A DNA stretch of 64,000 nucleotides, from assembly GCF_001280845.1 (NCBI RefSeq), contig NZ_LGHP01000003.1:62547-126546 (forward strand), given 5' to 3'. Numbering within the stretch: position 1 is the first letter of the stretch; every line of letters starts with the position of its first letter. A model generated the notes under the pieces. The model was not told the origin of the DNA, did not search any database, and saw only the letters and a list, made by a program, of their open reading frames with translations. The position numbers and the translations under genes were made by a program. Below are positions 52,000 to 60,214 of this stretch, in pieces. The DNA is from Bacillus sp. FJAT-28004 (GTDB lineage: Bacteria; Bacillota; Bacilli; Paenibacillales; Paenibacillaceae).

Positions 52000-52154
52000 A
52001 TGGAAAAGAGAATAAAAAATGGAAGATTGCGCTAGCAACGATAATATGTCTCTTTGCCTTATGTGCAGGATTACTTATAATATATATGAAATGGTGTAAA
52101 CGGAAATATGGAATCATCAATATATTATATATACCGTTCAAAACAATATTGTAG
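52000..52154 (+). pseudogene. Possible frameshifted small membrane protein
   Basis: From ATG 52000 the frame stops after 11 codons at a TAG. If one A is added to the A6 run at 52014-52019, it continues for about 51 residues: a basic start (MEKRIKKWK), a clean membrane helix (IALATIICLFALCAGLLIIYM) and a basic tail to the TAG at 52152. Otherwise the stretch 51916-52219 shows only AT-rich DNA. Either a decayed gene, an indel in the data, or chance. Ribosome site weak. Confidence 0.35.
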
Positions 52155-52219
52155 ATTTATCCGGTTAGTCTATTATCGAACGGACATGCTAGATAGATAT
52201 AATGAAAGGAGACATTAAG

Positions 52220-52516
52220 ATGATTCTAGAGGTTGCTTCCTTGCAGGTGAAAGAGGGACTATCAGAGGAGTTTGAGCGTAATTTCAAAGTGGCGTCAACT
52301 ATTATTTCAAGTATGAAGGGTTACGTAAGCCATGAATTGCAGAAATGCATGGAAGTGGATCAGAAATATATATTGCTCGTAAGATGGGAAACGCTGGAGG
52401 ATCATACGATTGGTTTTCGCGGCTCTGAGGAGTATTTGGAATGGAAGAGTCTGCTGCATCACTTCTATGATCCGTTCCCAACCGTGGAGCATTATACGAA
52501 TGTGGATATTAGCTAG
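52220..52516 (+). CDS. Antibiotic biosynthesis monooxygenase (ABM) domain protein
   Basis: 98 residues, dimeric ferredoxin-like ABM fold: VRWETLEDHTIGFRGSEEYLEWK and the family ending FYDPFPTVEHY. Such small proteins include quinol and heme monooxygenases; the heme-specific IsdG residues are not clearly present. AAAGGAG stands before ATG 52220; the longer frame from 52202 begins inside that site. Confidence 0.82.
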   Translation: MILEVASLQVKEGLSEEFERNFKVASTIISSMKGYVSHELQKCMEVDQKYILLVRWETLEDHTIGFRGSEEYLEWKSLLHHFYDPFPTVEHYTNVDIS

Positions 52517-52537
52517 AGTGAATGGTTAGAGCCATCA

Positions 52538-52966
52538 TTGAAAATAGACATAGAGGTGAGAAGCATTCAAGATTTTATACCGTTACATCTTTGCTTCGAT
52601 GGTGTAGGTCAAGAGGTCGAGATACTGGATGTTGTACAATTAGGTGATGACCTATATCGCATTGAAGAAAATCCTGTTTTTACGGAAAATGTCGCTTTTG
52701 GGGACGTAATCCGTGTAAAAGCGTTCAAGGATGTTTCCATGTACATAGAAACGATTGAAAAATCAACGTTCACAAGACATAATTGGCTGTTAAGCAAAGA
52801 AGTCATCTATTCATTAGAGCTGAAACTATTAAAAAATAAAATTCGAGAGTGTCAAGGAAAGTCGCAGCAAGTATTTGGCGGTATTTTTATCGTGAATTTA
52901 CCAGCTCATTCGGAAATTGATATTAACAATGAGGTACAAAAGGTGATCAAAGCAGTTGGAAAATAA
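52538..52966 (+). CDS. Uncharacterised protein, possibly DUF4265-like
   Basis: 142 residues from TTG 52538. The middle block GDDLYRIEENPVFTENVAFGDVIRV resembles the small beta domain of DUF4265 proteins, but I am not certain. No signal or membrane segment. TTG 52538 has little ribosome site; a better AGAGGTGAG sits 14 bases inside the gene with no standard start after it, so the true start is unclear. Located between the ABM and SDR genes on the same strand. Confidence 0.5.
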   Translation: MKIDIEVRSIQDFIPLHLCFDGVGQEVEILDVVQLGDDLYRIEENPVFTENVAFGDVIRVKAFKDVSMYIETIEKSTFTRHNWLLSKEVIYSLELKLLKNKIRECQGKSQQVFGGIFIVNLPAHSEIDINNEVQKVIKAVGK

Positions 52967-52996
52967 ATGAAATGCAAAGAGAAGGAGGAAATATAG

Positions 52997-53779
52997 ATGG
53001 AACTTGGTTTAAAGGGGAAAATCGCTGTCATTACGGGCGGAAGCAAAGGCATTGGACTGGCTACAGCGCTGTTGCTGGCTGCAGAAGGCGCTGAGATAGC
53101 CATTGTTGCACGTGAGGAAGAGTCGCTGCGCAGCGCAGCGGAGCAAATTAAGGAACGGACAGGCAAAGAGGTGTTAGCAATCAGTGCGGATGTATCGCGG
53201 CCTGAGGATGTCACTAGAGCGGTTGAGCAGACCATCGAACGTTTTGGCGGGGTCAACATTCTTGTTAATAATGCAGGAACATCAGCAGCAAAGCCTTTCG
53301 ATCAGGTGGAGACGGACGCATGGACAGCGGATCTTGATTTGAAGCTGCTTGGAGCAGTACATTTTGCGCGTGCGGTGCTGCCGCATATGCGCAAAGCAGG
53401 CGGAGGAGCTATCGTCAACGTTACAGCGATTGGCGGGAAAACGCCAGGAGCTTCTTCTCTTCCAACATCTGTTAGCCGTGCGGCGGGTCTTGCGCTCACC
53501 AAAGCGATGAGCAAGGATCTGGCAGCTGATCAAATCCGAGTAAATGCGGTTTGCATAGGGCTTATTCGCAGCGCTCAGATCGAGCGGATGTGGCAAGCGA
53601 AGGCACCTGAGCTTAGCTGGGATGAATTCGCAGCAGACAAAAGCCATGGCATCCCTTTGGGAAGAATCGGTAATGCGCAGGAAGCAGCGAATGTTATTGG
53701 CTTTCTCGTTTCTGAAGCTGCATCCTTCGTAACCGGTACGTCTGTTAATATTGATGGAGGCATTTCAGCGGTGCTTTAA
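52997..53779 (+). CDS. Short-chain dehydrogenase/reductase family protein with degenerate active site
   Basis: 260 residues, classical SDR Rossmann fold: TGGSKGIG at 13-20 binds the nucleotide, NNAG at 91-94 and the C-terminal VTGTSVNIDGG are normal. The catalytic residues are not: the usual Ser is Ala144 (NVTA) and the YxxxK pair is Thr157/Arg161 (PTSVSRAAG). A subgroup of SDRs shares this PTSV-R pattern, so it is probably inherited rather than decayed. AAGGAGG precedes the ATG. Function unknown. Confidence 0.85.
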   Translation: MELGLKGKIAVITGGSKGIGLATALLLAAEGAEIAIVAREEESLRSAAEQIKERTGKEVLAISADVSRPEDVTRAVEQTIERFGGVNILVNNAGTSAAKPFDQVETDAWTADLDLKLLGAVHFARAVLPHMRKAGGGAIVNVTAIGGKTPGASSLPTSVSRAAGLALTKAMSKDLAADQIRVNAVCIGLIRSAQIERMWQAKAPELSWDEFAADKSHGIPLGRIGNAQEAANVIGFLVSEAASFVTGTSVNIDGGISAVL

Positions 53780-53807
53780 TCTTCTATACTTGAATTAGTA
53801 ACGAAAA

Positions 53808-53855
53808 AAGCTCCATTCAGTTTACCGTATTGAACGGATCTGTTTGGAGCTATTA
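53808..53855 (-). terminator. Intrinsic terminator of rpmE2
   Basis: AGCTCCA (53809-53815) pairs with TGGAGCT (53845-53851), with an inner CCGT/ACGG. On the minus strand it is followed by TTTTTT. Confidence 0.75.
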
Positions 53856-53868
53856 TAATTAGTTGTTT

Positions 53869-54117
53869 TTATTTCTTTTGTTGAATCCGTTGGTTGAAGC
53901 GGTCAACTCGTCCGCCTTTATCGGTATTGCGTTGTTTGCCCGTATAGAAAGGATGCGAAGCGGAGCTGGTATCTACGCGAATTACTGGGTAGCTGTTGCC
54001 GTCTTCCCACTCCATTTTTTCATTGGACGATTTGGTTGAGCCCGTCAAAAACTTGTAGCCACTGCTCACATCAAAAAACAATACTTGATGGTAATTAGGA
54101 TGGATACCATTTTTCAT
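53869..54117 (-). CDS. rpmE2: 50S ribosomal protein L31 type B (zinc-free)
   Basis: 82 residues from ATG 54117 (AGGTGGGG site; the frame to 54129 is longer without one). Begins MKNGIHPNYHQV and lacks the CxxC zinc ligands, the C-minus paralogue that replaces zinc-binding L31 under zinc limitation. The operator-like dyad just upstream (54135-54153) fits Zur control, as for B. subtilis ytiA. Divergent from fur. Confidence 0.93.
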   Translation of the reverse strand: MKNGIHPNYHQVLFFDVSSGYKFLTGSTKSSNEKMEWEDGNSYPVIRVDTSSASHPFYTGKQRNTDKGGRVDRFNQRIQQKK

Positions 54118-54134
54118 TTTAATCCCCACCTTTT

Positions 54135-54153
54135 ATTAGTAATAATTACGATC
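54135..54153. promoter_or_regulatory. Zur-type box upstream of rpmE2
   Basis: On the minus strand GATCGTAAT-T-ATTACTAAT, matching the B. subtilis Zur core ATCGTAAT-N-ATTACGAT at 14 of 16 positions. It ends 17 bases before the rpmE2 start codon. Confidence 0.65.
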
Positions 54154-54262
54154 AACTGTTTTTGTATTATAGATGATAAACGTTTTCGGTGTCAAGGAGC
54201 TCGCTCAAACGCGTATTAATATATGGTATTTGCTAAATTCGCAAAAGTATACTACCATTAAA

Positions 54263-54277
54263 TTATAATCATTCTAA
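54263..54277. promoter_or_regulatory. PerR-type box upstream of fur
   Basis: TTATAAT-C-ATTCTAA differs from the PerR consensus TTATAAT-N-ATTATAA at one base. It contains a TATAAT that could be the fur -10. PerR control of fur is known in B. subtilis. Confidence 0.6.
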
Positions 54278-54345
54278 AAGTAAGCCTTTACATAAAGTGG
54301 AATGTTTTCATGTACTGGCTTTTCAATAAAAGGAGGTAGCTCTGC

Positions 54346-54825
54346 ATGTTAAATATCACAGCAGAAACGGATCGAATAAATCGTCATTTGATGGCGAATG
54401 GATATAAACTGACAACTCAGCGTGAGATTATATTGCGAGTGCTGCTTGAGAACGATATGGATCACTTAAGCGCAGAAGGTGTCTTCATGCTCGTTAAGCG
54501 GAAAAATTCCGAGATCGGTCTAGCCACTGTATATCGGACACTTGAATTGCTTGCAGAGCTTCATGTCGTAGAGAAAATGAACTTCGGCGATGGTGTAGCT
54601 CGCTATGACCTTCGTGGTGAAGATCATGAGCATATGCATCATCATCTAATCTGTGAAAAGTGCGGTTCGCTGACAGAAATTAAAGAGGATTGGCTGTTAG
54701 AGCTTGAGCAGCGGATTGAACGGGAGTATGGCTTTATCGTTACAGATCATCGGCTTGATTTTACAGGTAACTACCAGTCATGCAGCAAGGGTGAATGCAA
54801 ACGTACAAATAAAGCTGTATCTTAA
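54346..54825 (+). CDS. fur: Ferric uptake regulator Fur
   Basis: 159 residues, close to B. subtilis Fur across its length: YKLTTQREIILRVLLEN, HLSAEGVFMLVKRK, EIGLATVYRTLELLAEL, NFGDGVARYDLR, and the metal site HEHMHHHLICEKCG. A single CxxC (CEKC) and a later CSKGEC suggest a structural zinc. AAAGGAGG precedes the ATG. Likely regulator of the heme operon and the DUF1450 gene in this window, both of which carry Fur boxes. Confidence 0.92.
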   Translation: MLNITAETDRINRHLMANGYKLTTQREIILRVLLENDMDHLSAEGVFMLVKRKNSEIGLATVYRTLELLAELHVVEKMNFGDGVARYDLRGEDHEHMHHHLICEKCGSLTEIKEDWLLELEQRIEREYGFIVTDHRLDFTGNYQSCSKGECKRTNKAVS

Positions 54826-54847
54826 CTTAATAAACGTTTATGAGAAG

Positions 54848-54885
54848 GGCTTCTCCACTAAGTTGGAGAGGCTCTTTTTTTGTTT
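54848..54885 (+). terminator. Intrinsic terminator of fur
   Basis: GGCTTCTCCA pairs with TGGAGAGGC across a six-base loop and is followed by CTC and seven T. Confidence 0.82.
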
Positions 54886-55007
54886 TTCATTCACTTCTTG
54901 CAAACCTTGTAATATTCAAAATTTTTCAAAAATGTTTCAAAACATTATTGTATAATAGTAAGAATGCTCTAGCAGATAAACACCTTACACAGAATAGAGG
55001 AGATTTA

Positions 55008-57434
55008 ATGGAGCATGTTCATGGAACATATGATAGTTTATTAGTTATTTTCTCATATATTATAGCAGTAATGGCTTCCTATACAGCACTGGATTTAGCA
55101 GGAAGAGTGAGCACTTCCAAAGGAGGCGCAAAGCTAGGCTGGCTTATGTTTGGCGCGTCTTCTATGGGGATGGGAATCTGGTCGATGCATTTTGTCGGCA
55201 TGCTCGCATTAAAGCTTCCTTTCCCCATCCAATATGATTTGGTTATCGTGCTCATTTCGGTAATTGCAGCTATCGGGGCGGCGTTTACTGCACTATATGT
55301 TGTTGGTCGAAGCGAGCTCTCGAGATCGCAATTGCTTGCTGGCGGAGTATTGCTTGCTACAGGCATCACTGTTATGCACTATGTTGGCATGTCTGCGATG
55401 CTCATACCTATATCCTATAATCCGATCATCGTTATACTCTCTATTCTTATCGCGTTTGTGGCATCCATTGCGGCTCTTTGGCTATCGTTTTATTTCCGTA
55501 AGGATAGACAGAAAGGACAATGGTTGAAAAAGCTTGGAAGCGGCGCTATTATGGGGGCTGCGATAGTTGGTATGCATTATACGGGAATGATCGCAGCTAA
55601 TTTCCATAACAGCAATAAGACGGCTTTGTTTATAGGCGTTATTTTGGATCAAACTTGGCTGGCCTACATCATTGCGCTAGGTATATTTTTTACGCTTGGG
55701 CTGTCTTTGTTTGGCATATATATTTCGAAGCGATTTGCCCATAAGGATACAGAGATTGAGCAAAATGAAAAATGGTATAAATCCTTGTACGAGAATAGTC
55801 AGGATGGTATCGTTTCTGTTGATTTGCAGTACCGTGTCATCAGTTATAATACAAATGCTTTGAAAATAACGGGTTTCAGCAGCAAGCAGGTTATGCATCA
55901 ATCGATTTCCACATTGAGTGGGATTATTGTGAATGAGGATCAAGAGCGTGTAAAGCAGATGTTTCAAAGATCCTTTGAGGGAGAGACATTGAATCACGAA
56001 ACCTCCATCATCCGTGCTGATGGGATGAGAATTGAGCTGAGTGTTGCTAATGTGCCTGTTGTAGTGGATGGTGAAGTGGTAGGCAGCTATATTATTTTTA
56101 AAGATATAACCGCTGAGAAACGGGCGCAGCAGAAAATCAATCATTTAGCCTTTCATGATGAATTGACAGGTTTGCCAAATCGTCGCAAGTTTAATCAAGC
56201 GATTGCTGAGACCATTGAACAGAGCAGCACAAGCGATTCGAGATTTGCGGTCATGGTGCTCGATATCGACCGTTTTAAAATAATTAATGATTCGCTCGGG
56301 CATATGGTCGGCGATCAGTTTTTGCAGGAAGTTAGCGGACGCATTCAACAAGCTGTAGCAGGGCATGATGTTATGCTTGCTCGCATAGGCGGAGATGAGT
56401 TTACGCTGCTATGCCGTGATTACGTGTCGCAAGAAACGATTCAGCGGTTGGCAGAGCAGATTATCAGGTGCATCCAAGCACCGTATCGATTAAAGGACAG
56501 TGATTTTTATGTGTCCGCGAGTATTGGGATTGCGCTGTTTCCAAGTCATGGGCAGGATGCTGTGCAGCTGCTCAAAAATGCCGATACAGCTATGTATGAG
56601 GTGAAGAAAAAAGGTAAAAACGATTATCAGTTTTTTACTAGCGAGCTTGACCGAGTATTGCAGGAAAAAATCGAGTTAGAGGGCGATCTTCGAAAAGCGA
56701 TCGAACGAGGCGAATTGCTGCTCCATTATCAGCCGCAAATCCGAACAGAGGATCATGCTATGATTGGTATGGAGGCGCTTGTACGCTGGGAGCATCCGAC
56801 CAGAGGATTATTAAATCCGGGAGTCTTTATACCGCTTGCAGAGGAGACCGGTCTCATTTATGAACTGGGAACATGGGTGCTGCGCGAAGCCTGTAAACAA
56901 ATGCGGTTGTGGCATGTAGAGGGAGGCCCTCTCATCCCTATATCGGTAAACTTATCTTCTCAGCAATTCCATCAGCCTAAACTTGCGGATTATATAATGG
57001 CTATATTGCAGGAGACAGGTTTGGAGCCACAATATTTAGAGCTGGAAATAACAGAAAGCATGATGATGGACGCTGCATTGTCTAGCAGTATTTTAAACCA
57101 ACTAAACGAATATGGGATTCGCATTAGCTTAGATGATTTTGGGACAGGCTATAGCTCACTTAGCTATTTAAAAATGTTCCCTATTCAAAAAGTTAAGATC
57201 GATCGTTCCTTCATCCGTGATATTACGAATAACAGCGATGATAGAGCTATTGTGTCAACCATCATTGCAATGGCTGCGCATTTGAACATGGAAGTTATTG
57301 CGGAGGGAATTGAAACGAAGGATCAGTTGGATATTTTAACCGACAATTCGTGCAGAAAGATTCAAGGCTATTATTTCAGCAAGCCGTTGACCGCAAGTGC
57401 TGTGGAAGAACGGTTTTTTGTGCCAGCGCGGTAA
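55008..57434 (+). CDS. MHYT-PAS-GGDEF-EAL cyclic-di-GMP signalling protein
   Basis: 808 residues from ATG 55008 (AGAGGAG site; the frame is open back to 54840 but reads through the fur terminator). Seven membrane helices with three MHYT motifs (SMHFVGM, VMHYVGM, GMHYTGM) that may bind a metal or gas, a PAS domain (about 253-375), GGDEF intact at 461-465 and EAL at 589-591 with DDFGTGYSSL and KIDRSFI. Both cyclase and phosphodiesterase motifs look active. May link to the Tad pilus through c-di-GMP, which is inference. Confidence 0.94.
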   Translation: MEHVHGTYDSLLVIFSYIIAVMASYTALDLAGRVSTSKGGAKLGWLMFGASSMGMGIWSMHFVGMLALKLPFPIQYDLVIVLISVIAAIGAAFTALYVVGRSELSRSQLLAGGVLLATGITVMHYVGMSAMLIPISYNPIIVILSILIAFVASIAALWLSFYFRKDRQKGQWLKKLGSGAIMGAAIVGMHYTGMIAANFHNSNKTALFIGVILDQTWLAYIIALGIFFTLGLSLFGIYISKRFAHKDTEIEQNEKWYKSLYENSQDGIVSVDLQYRVISYNTNALKITGFSSKQVMHQSISTLSGIIVNEDQERVKQMFQRSFEGETLNHETSIIRADGMRIELSVANVPVVVDGEVVGSYIIFKDITAEKRAQQKINHLAFHDELTGLPNRRKFNQAIAETIEQSSTSDSRFAVMVLDIDRFKIINDSLGHMVGDQFLQEVSGRIQQAVAGHDVMLARIGGDEFTLLCRDYVSQETIQRLAEQIIRCIQAPYRLKDSDFYVSASIGIALFPSHGQDAVQLLKNADTAMYEVKKKGKNDYQFFTSELDRVLQEKIELEGDLRKAIERGELLLHYQPQIRTEDHAMIGMEALVRWEHPTRGLLNPGVFIPLAEETGLIYELGTWVLREACKQMRLWHVEGGPLIPISVNLSSQQFHQPKLADYIMAILQETGLEPQYLELEITESMMMDAALSSSILNQLNEYGIRISLDDFGTGYSSLSYLKMFPIQKVKIDRSFIRDITNNSDDRAIVSTIIAMAAHLNMEVIAEGIETKDQLDILTDNSCRKIQGYYFSKPLTASAVEERFFVPAR

Positions 57435-57448
57435 GCAATCTTTTTAAA

Positions 57449-57498
57449 AAAGAAGCTGTTTCTAAAAGGTGATTAACCTTTCAGAGACAGCTTCTTAA
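57449..57498 (-). terminator. Intrinsic terminator of the HAD-CWC operon
   Basis: AAGAAGCTGT-type stem with an inner AAAGGT/ACCTTT; on the minus strand it runs into TTTTTT. May also serve the GGDEF-EAL gene from the other side. Confidence 0.7.
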
Positions 57499-57680
57499 TT
57501 ATGCTCTTCAACCGTTTTGCTCAAGCAATTTCGGCAGATGCAGGCTTTGTTTTTGAGCTCTACAGGAACGGCCTCAAGAAGCTCGCTAGGAAAGGATTTC
57601 TGGAAGCACCAGCAATCCTTCGATGCGGAGCTTTCTTCCATAGCGCAATCGTTCGGCTCATTACAAAGGGGACAATTCAT
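57495..57680 (-). CDS. Cysteine-rich CWC family protein
   Basis: 61 residues with eight cysteines in CPLC, NDCAM, DCWCF and CICRNC, the cysteine-rich CWC family, presumed to bind zinc. AAGGAGG precedes the ATG. It starts 24 bases after the HAD hydrolase stop and is likely cotranscribed with it. Function unknown. Confidence 0.8.
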   Translation of the reverse strand: MNCPLCNEPNDCAMEESSASKDCWCFQKSFPSELLEAVPVELKNKACICRNCLSKTVEEHN

Positions 57681-57704
57681 GAACGCATTCGCCTCCTTGC
57701 TTTG

Positions 57705-58508
57705 TTATTCGGATACGTTAAGCACAAACTTCTCGATTACGTGGCGAACGCCTTCCTCGTTATTTGAAAACGTCACATAGTCTGCAATATCCTTCAGCGA
57801 TTGAATGGCGTTACCCATAGCTACTCCGAGACCGGCAGCGATAATCATTTCATTGTCATTCCATGCATCGCCAAGCGCGATCGTTTGATCCATCGTACAA
57901 CCAAGATGCTCGGCCATAAATTTCAGGGCATGCCCTTTTGTACCTTCCTTATGCATGAACTCTAAATAATGTGCTTTGGATTTGGTAATATGCACGCGAT
58001 CACCGATAAGGGGCTTAAGCTGCTCAGCGATTTCATCAAGACGAGCAGGATCGTCGATTATAAGCATTTTGTTCATCGGAAAGTCCAGCAATTTGTTGAA
58101 GTCAGGCTCTATTTTGTAAGGAATATTGGCAAGCTTAGAATAAGCTTTGATTTTGTCATTGTCATGTGTACTGTAAAGCTCATCGTCTACGTAAAGCTGC
58201 AGGTGCAAACCGTTCTCCTCAGCGAAGGCGTGAAGCTCTTTAGCTGCATCAATCGGTACGTTTCTTTCATATAATACTTGTCCATCAAGCAGTGTTTTGA
58301 CGAGGGCTCCTTGATAGGTAATAATAGGAACATTAAGTTCAATTTGTTTTGCGATTTTTTGAGCGGAAGCAAACATGCGGCCTGTTGCCAGTGTAACCGT
58401 TACGCCCTGGGCAATAGCAGCTTCCATGGCACGCTTTGTGCCTTCCGTTACGGTTAGGTCATCCGTTAATAACGTGTCGTCAACATCAATAGCGATAAGT
58501 TTATACAT
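57705..58508 (-). CDS. Cof-type HAD-IIB family phosphatase
   Basis: 267 residues. The HAD motif I is AIDVDDTLL (nucleophile Asp8 and Asp10), motif II a Thr in VTLATGRM, motif IV GDAWNDNEMI. A cap domain of the Cof type lies between. Such proteins dephosphorylate sugar phosphates or flavin precursors; the substrate here is unknown. Divergent from the S41 peptidase across a tandem repeat region. Confidence 0.9.
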   Translation of the reverse strand: MYKLIAIDVDDTLLTDDLTVTEGTKRAMEAAIAQGVTVTLATGRMFASAQKIAKQIELNVPIITYQGALVKTLLDGQVLYERNVPIDAAKELHAFAEENGLHLQLYVDDELYSTHDNDKIKAYSKLANIPYKIEPDFNKLLDFPMNKMLIIDDPARLDEIAEQLKPLIGDRVHITKSKAHYLEFMHKEGTKGHALKFMAEHLGCTMDQTIALGDAWNDNEMIIAAGLGVAMGNAIQSLKDIADYVTFSNNEEGVRHVIEKFVLNVSE

Positions 58509-58586
58509 ACTAGCGGTGAAGCTCCTCTCCAGCTCTCTATATTTAAGAATAGGTTGATTGTAGCTAAAATGATCCAGACATTCAAG

Positions 58587-58701
58587 ACTAAGCGTACTTA
58601 TGAAGTAAGTTTTACTTCGTAAAACTAAGCGTATGCTTTCGAAGTAAGTTTTGCTTCACAAAACTAAGCGTATGCTTTCGAAGTAAGTTTTACTTCGTAA
58701 A
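58587..58701. repeat. Three-unit tandem repeat (37, 39, 39 bp) between HAD and S41 genes
   Basis: Units start at 58587, 58624 and 58663, each beginning ACTAAGCGTA and ending in a hairpin-forming GAAGTAA-GTT-TTACTTC and TTTTAC-TTC-GTAAAA. Unit 1 has a two-base deletion. In unit 2 the change of A to G and T to C at facing positions keeps one base pair. The third unit ends seven bases before the AAGGAG of the S41 gene, so the array lies in its leader. Confidence 0.85.
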
Positions 58702-58721
58702 ACTTTTAAGGAGATGAACAG

Positions 58722-60146
58722 ATGAACTATTTTACATCAGCTGCAGCGAAACAAAGATTTCTGACTCTCTGTGTAATGGGAGCTGTGTTATTTACTGCTC
58801 TTGGCTTTGCAATAGGATTTTTCTGGATGGGTAATCAGTATCCGATGCTGAAGGAGCCAACCTTTAAACAATTTACGGTTTCATACAACAAAATCATGAA
58901 TGACTATTTAAATGGCGCAGAGCCGAAGAAGCTAATTAACGGAGCTATTTCAGGCATGGTTAGCTCGCTTGAGGACCCGTATTCCCGTTATTTGGCTGAG
59001 GAGAAGGGTAATGCCTATACCCAATCCTATGAGGGTGAAATATATGGAATTGGTGCTGAACTGCGCGAAGAGGAAGGAATGTTCATCATTACCAATCTCA
59101 CGAAGGGAGCTCCTGCCGAGCGAGGCGGCTTGCTGGCGGGCGATATTATCATTGCGGTAGATAATCAGAAGCTGGCTGGAAAGACGTTTGAGGAGCTGCT
59201 CGGTCTCGTTAGAGGTAAGGAAGGAACATCAGTCTCGCTACAGATTCAGCGCGCGAATCAAGCTGAGCCGATCACATTAACTCTGAAGCGGGAAGCTATT
59301 CCGGTACATACGGTAACCTCTGAGCTTCTAGAAGGCGGTATCGGGCATGTTACGATTAGCCGTTTCGCAGAGAAAACAGCAGACGAATTTGAGGCTGCAA
59401 TTACTGAACTGCAGGCTAAGCAGCCGCTTAATGGGTTGCTGCTAGATATGAGATCCAATCCAGGAGGCTTGCTGCAGCCGACCATTAAGATTGCGAGCAA
59501 GCTTATTCCAAAGGATAAGGTTATTTTGAATGTCGTGTACAAAAATGAGCGGCAAACGATTTCTTATAAGTCAGATCAGAAGAAAGAATGGAAAGTTCCG
59601 ATTGCCGTCCTCGTAAATGGTCAATCTGCGAGTGCGAGCGAGGTGCTTACGGCTGCATTAAAGGAATCAGCGGGAGCGACAGTCATCGGTGAAAAAACGT
59701 ATGGCAAAGGTGTTGTACAAGCATTTAATCAGTTTAAAGACGGTTCTGTCTTAAGCTTAACGGAAGCACAGTGGAAGACGCCGGGCGGTACTTGGATTAA
59801 CAAAACAGGCGTGTCACCGGATTTTGCGGTAGCTCTCCCTGAATATACGAAGCTAAGACCGCTTGCAATCGGTACACATATGAAGATAGGAAGCTATGGC
59901 GAGGATGTAAAGACGCTGCAGATGATGTTGAAGGAGCTCGGCTATTCTCCTACAGGGCAGGAAGGCATGTTCGATAAACAAACAGCGGAAGCATTAAGCG
60001 AATTCCAGACAGCTGAGAAGCTGGAGGCTACGGGCAGCTTTAATGACAAAACGGGGTATAAGCTGTTGGAACGTCTGCGCGAGAAGCTTGGACGTGAGGA
60101 CAGTCAACTTATTAAAGGGTTAGACGTTCTTAAAAATCGCAGTTGA
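58722..60146 (+). CDS. S41 family carboxy-terminal processing protease (CtpA/CtpB) with PDZ and peptidoglycan-binding domains
   Basis: 474 residues: an N-terminal membrane anchor, a PDZ domain (about 95-190), the S41 peptidase domain with catalytic Ser304 in SASASE and Lys329 in TYGKGVVQ, and a C-terminal PG_binding_1 domain (about 390-450). Extracytoplasmic protease; CtpB in Bacillus acts in sporulation signalling. AAGGAG precedes ATG 58722 behind the tandem repeat. Confidence 0.92.
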   Translation: MNYFTSAAAKQRFLTLCVMGAVLFTALGFAIGFFWMGNQYPMLKEPTFKQFTVSYNKIMNDYLNGAEPKKLINGAISGMVSSLEDPYSRYLAEEKGNAYTQSYEGEIYGIGAELREEEGMFIITNLTKGAPAERGGLLAGDIIIAVDNQKLAGKTFEELLGLVRGKEGTSVSLQIQRANQAEPITLTLKREAIPVHTVTSELLEGGIGHVTISRFAEKTADEFEAAITELQAKQPLNGLLLDMRSNPGGLLQPTIKIASKLIPKDKVILNVVYKNERQTISYKSDQKKEWKVPIAVLVNGQSASASEVLTAALKESAGATVIGEKTYGKGVVQAFNQFKDGSVLSLTEAQWKTPGGTWINKTGVSPDFAVALPEYTKLRPLAIGTHMKIGSYGEDVKTLQMMLKELGYSPTGQEGMFDKQTAEALSEFQTAEKLEATGSFNDKTGYKLLERLREKLGREDSQLIKGLDVLKNRS

Positions 60147-60171
60147 CAACGGGGATGATAATCATTATCAT
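60143..60171 (+). promoter_or_regulatory. Promoter with perfect Fur box upstream of the DUF1450 gene
   Basis: TTGACA (60143-60148), which overlaps the S41 stop codon, 17-base spacer, TATCAT (60166-60171). The spacer and -10 hold TGATAAT-C-ATTATCA (60156-60170), identical to the ideal 7-1-7 Fur box. Confidence 0.85.
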
Positions 60172-60214
60172 CAAATAGGAAGCAAATCCTTCGTTGCGCT
60201 GCGGGGTGTATCTT

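Noticed and set aside
54840..55007. N-terminal extension of the MHYT protein
   Set aside because: The extra codons read the fur terminator and a promoter-like region; the ATG at 55008 has a good ribosome site.
58587..58701. Repeat array as a CRISPR
   Set aside because: Only three head-to-tail units with no spacers between them and no cas genes nearby.
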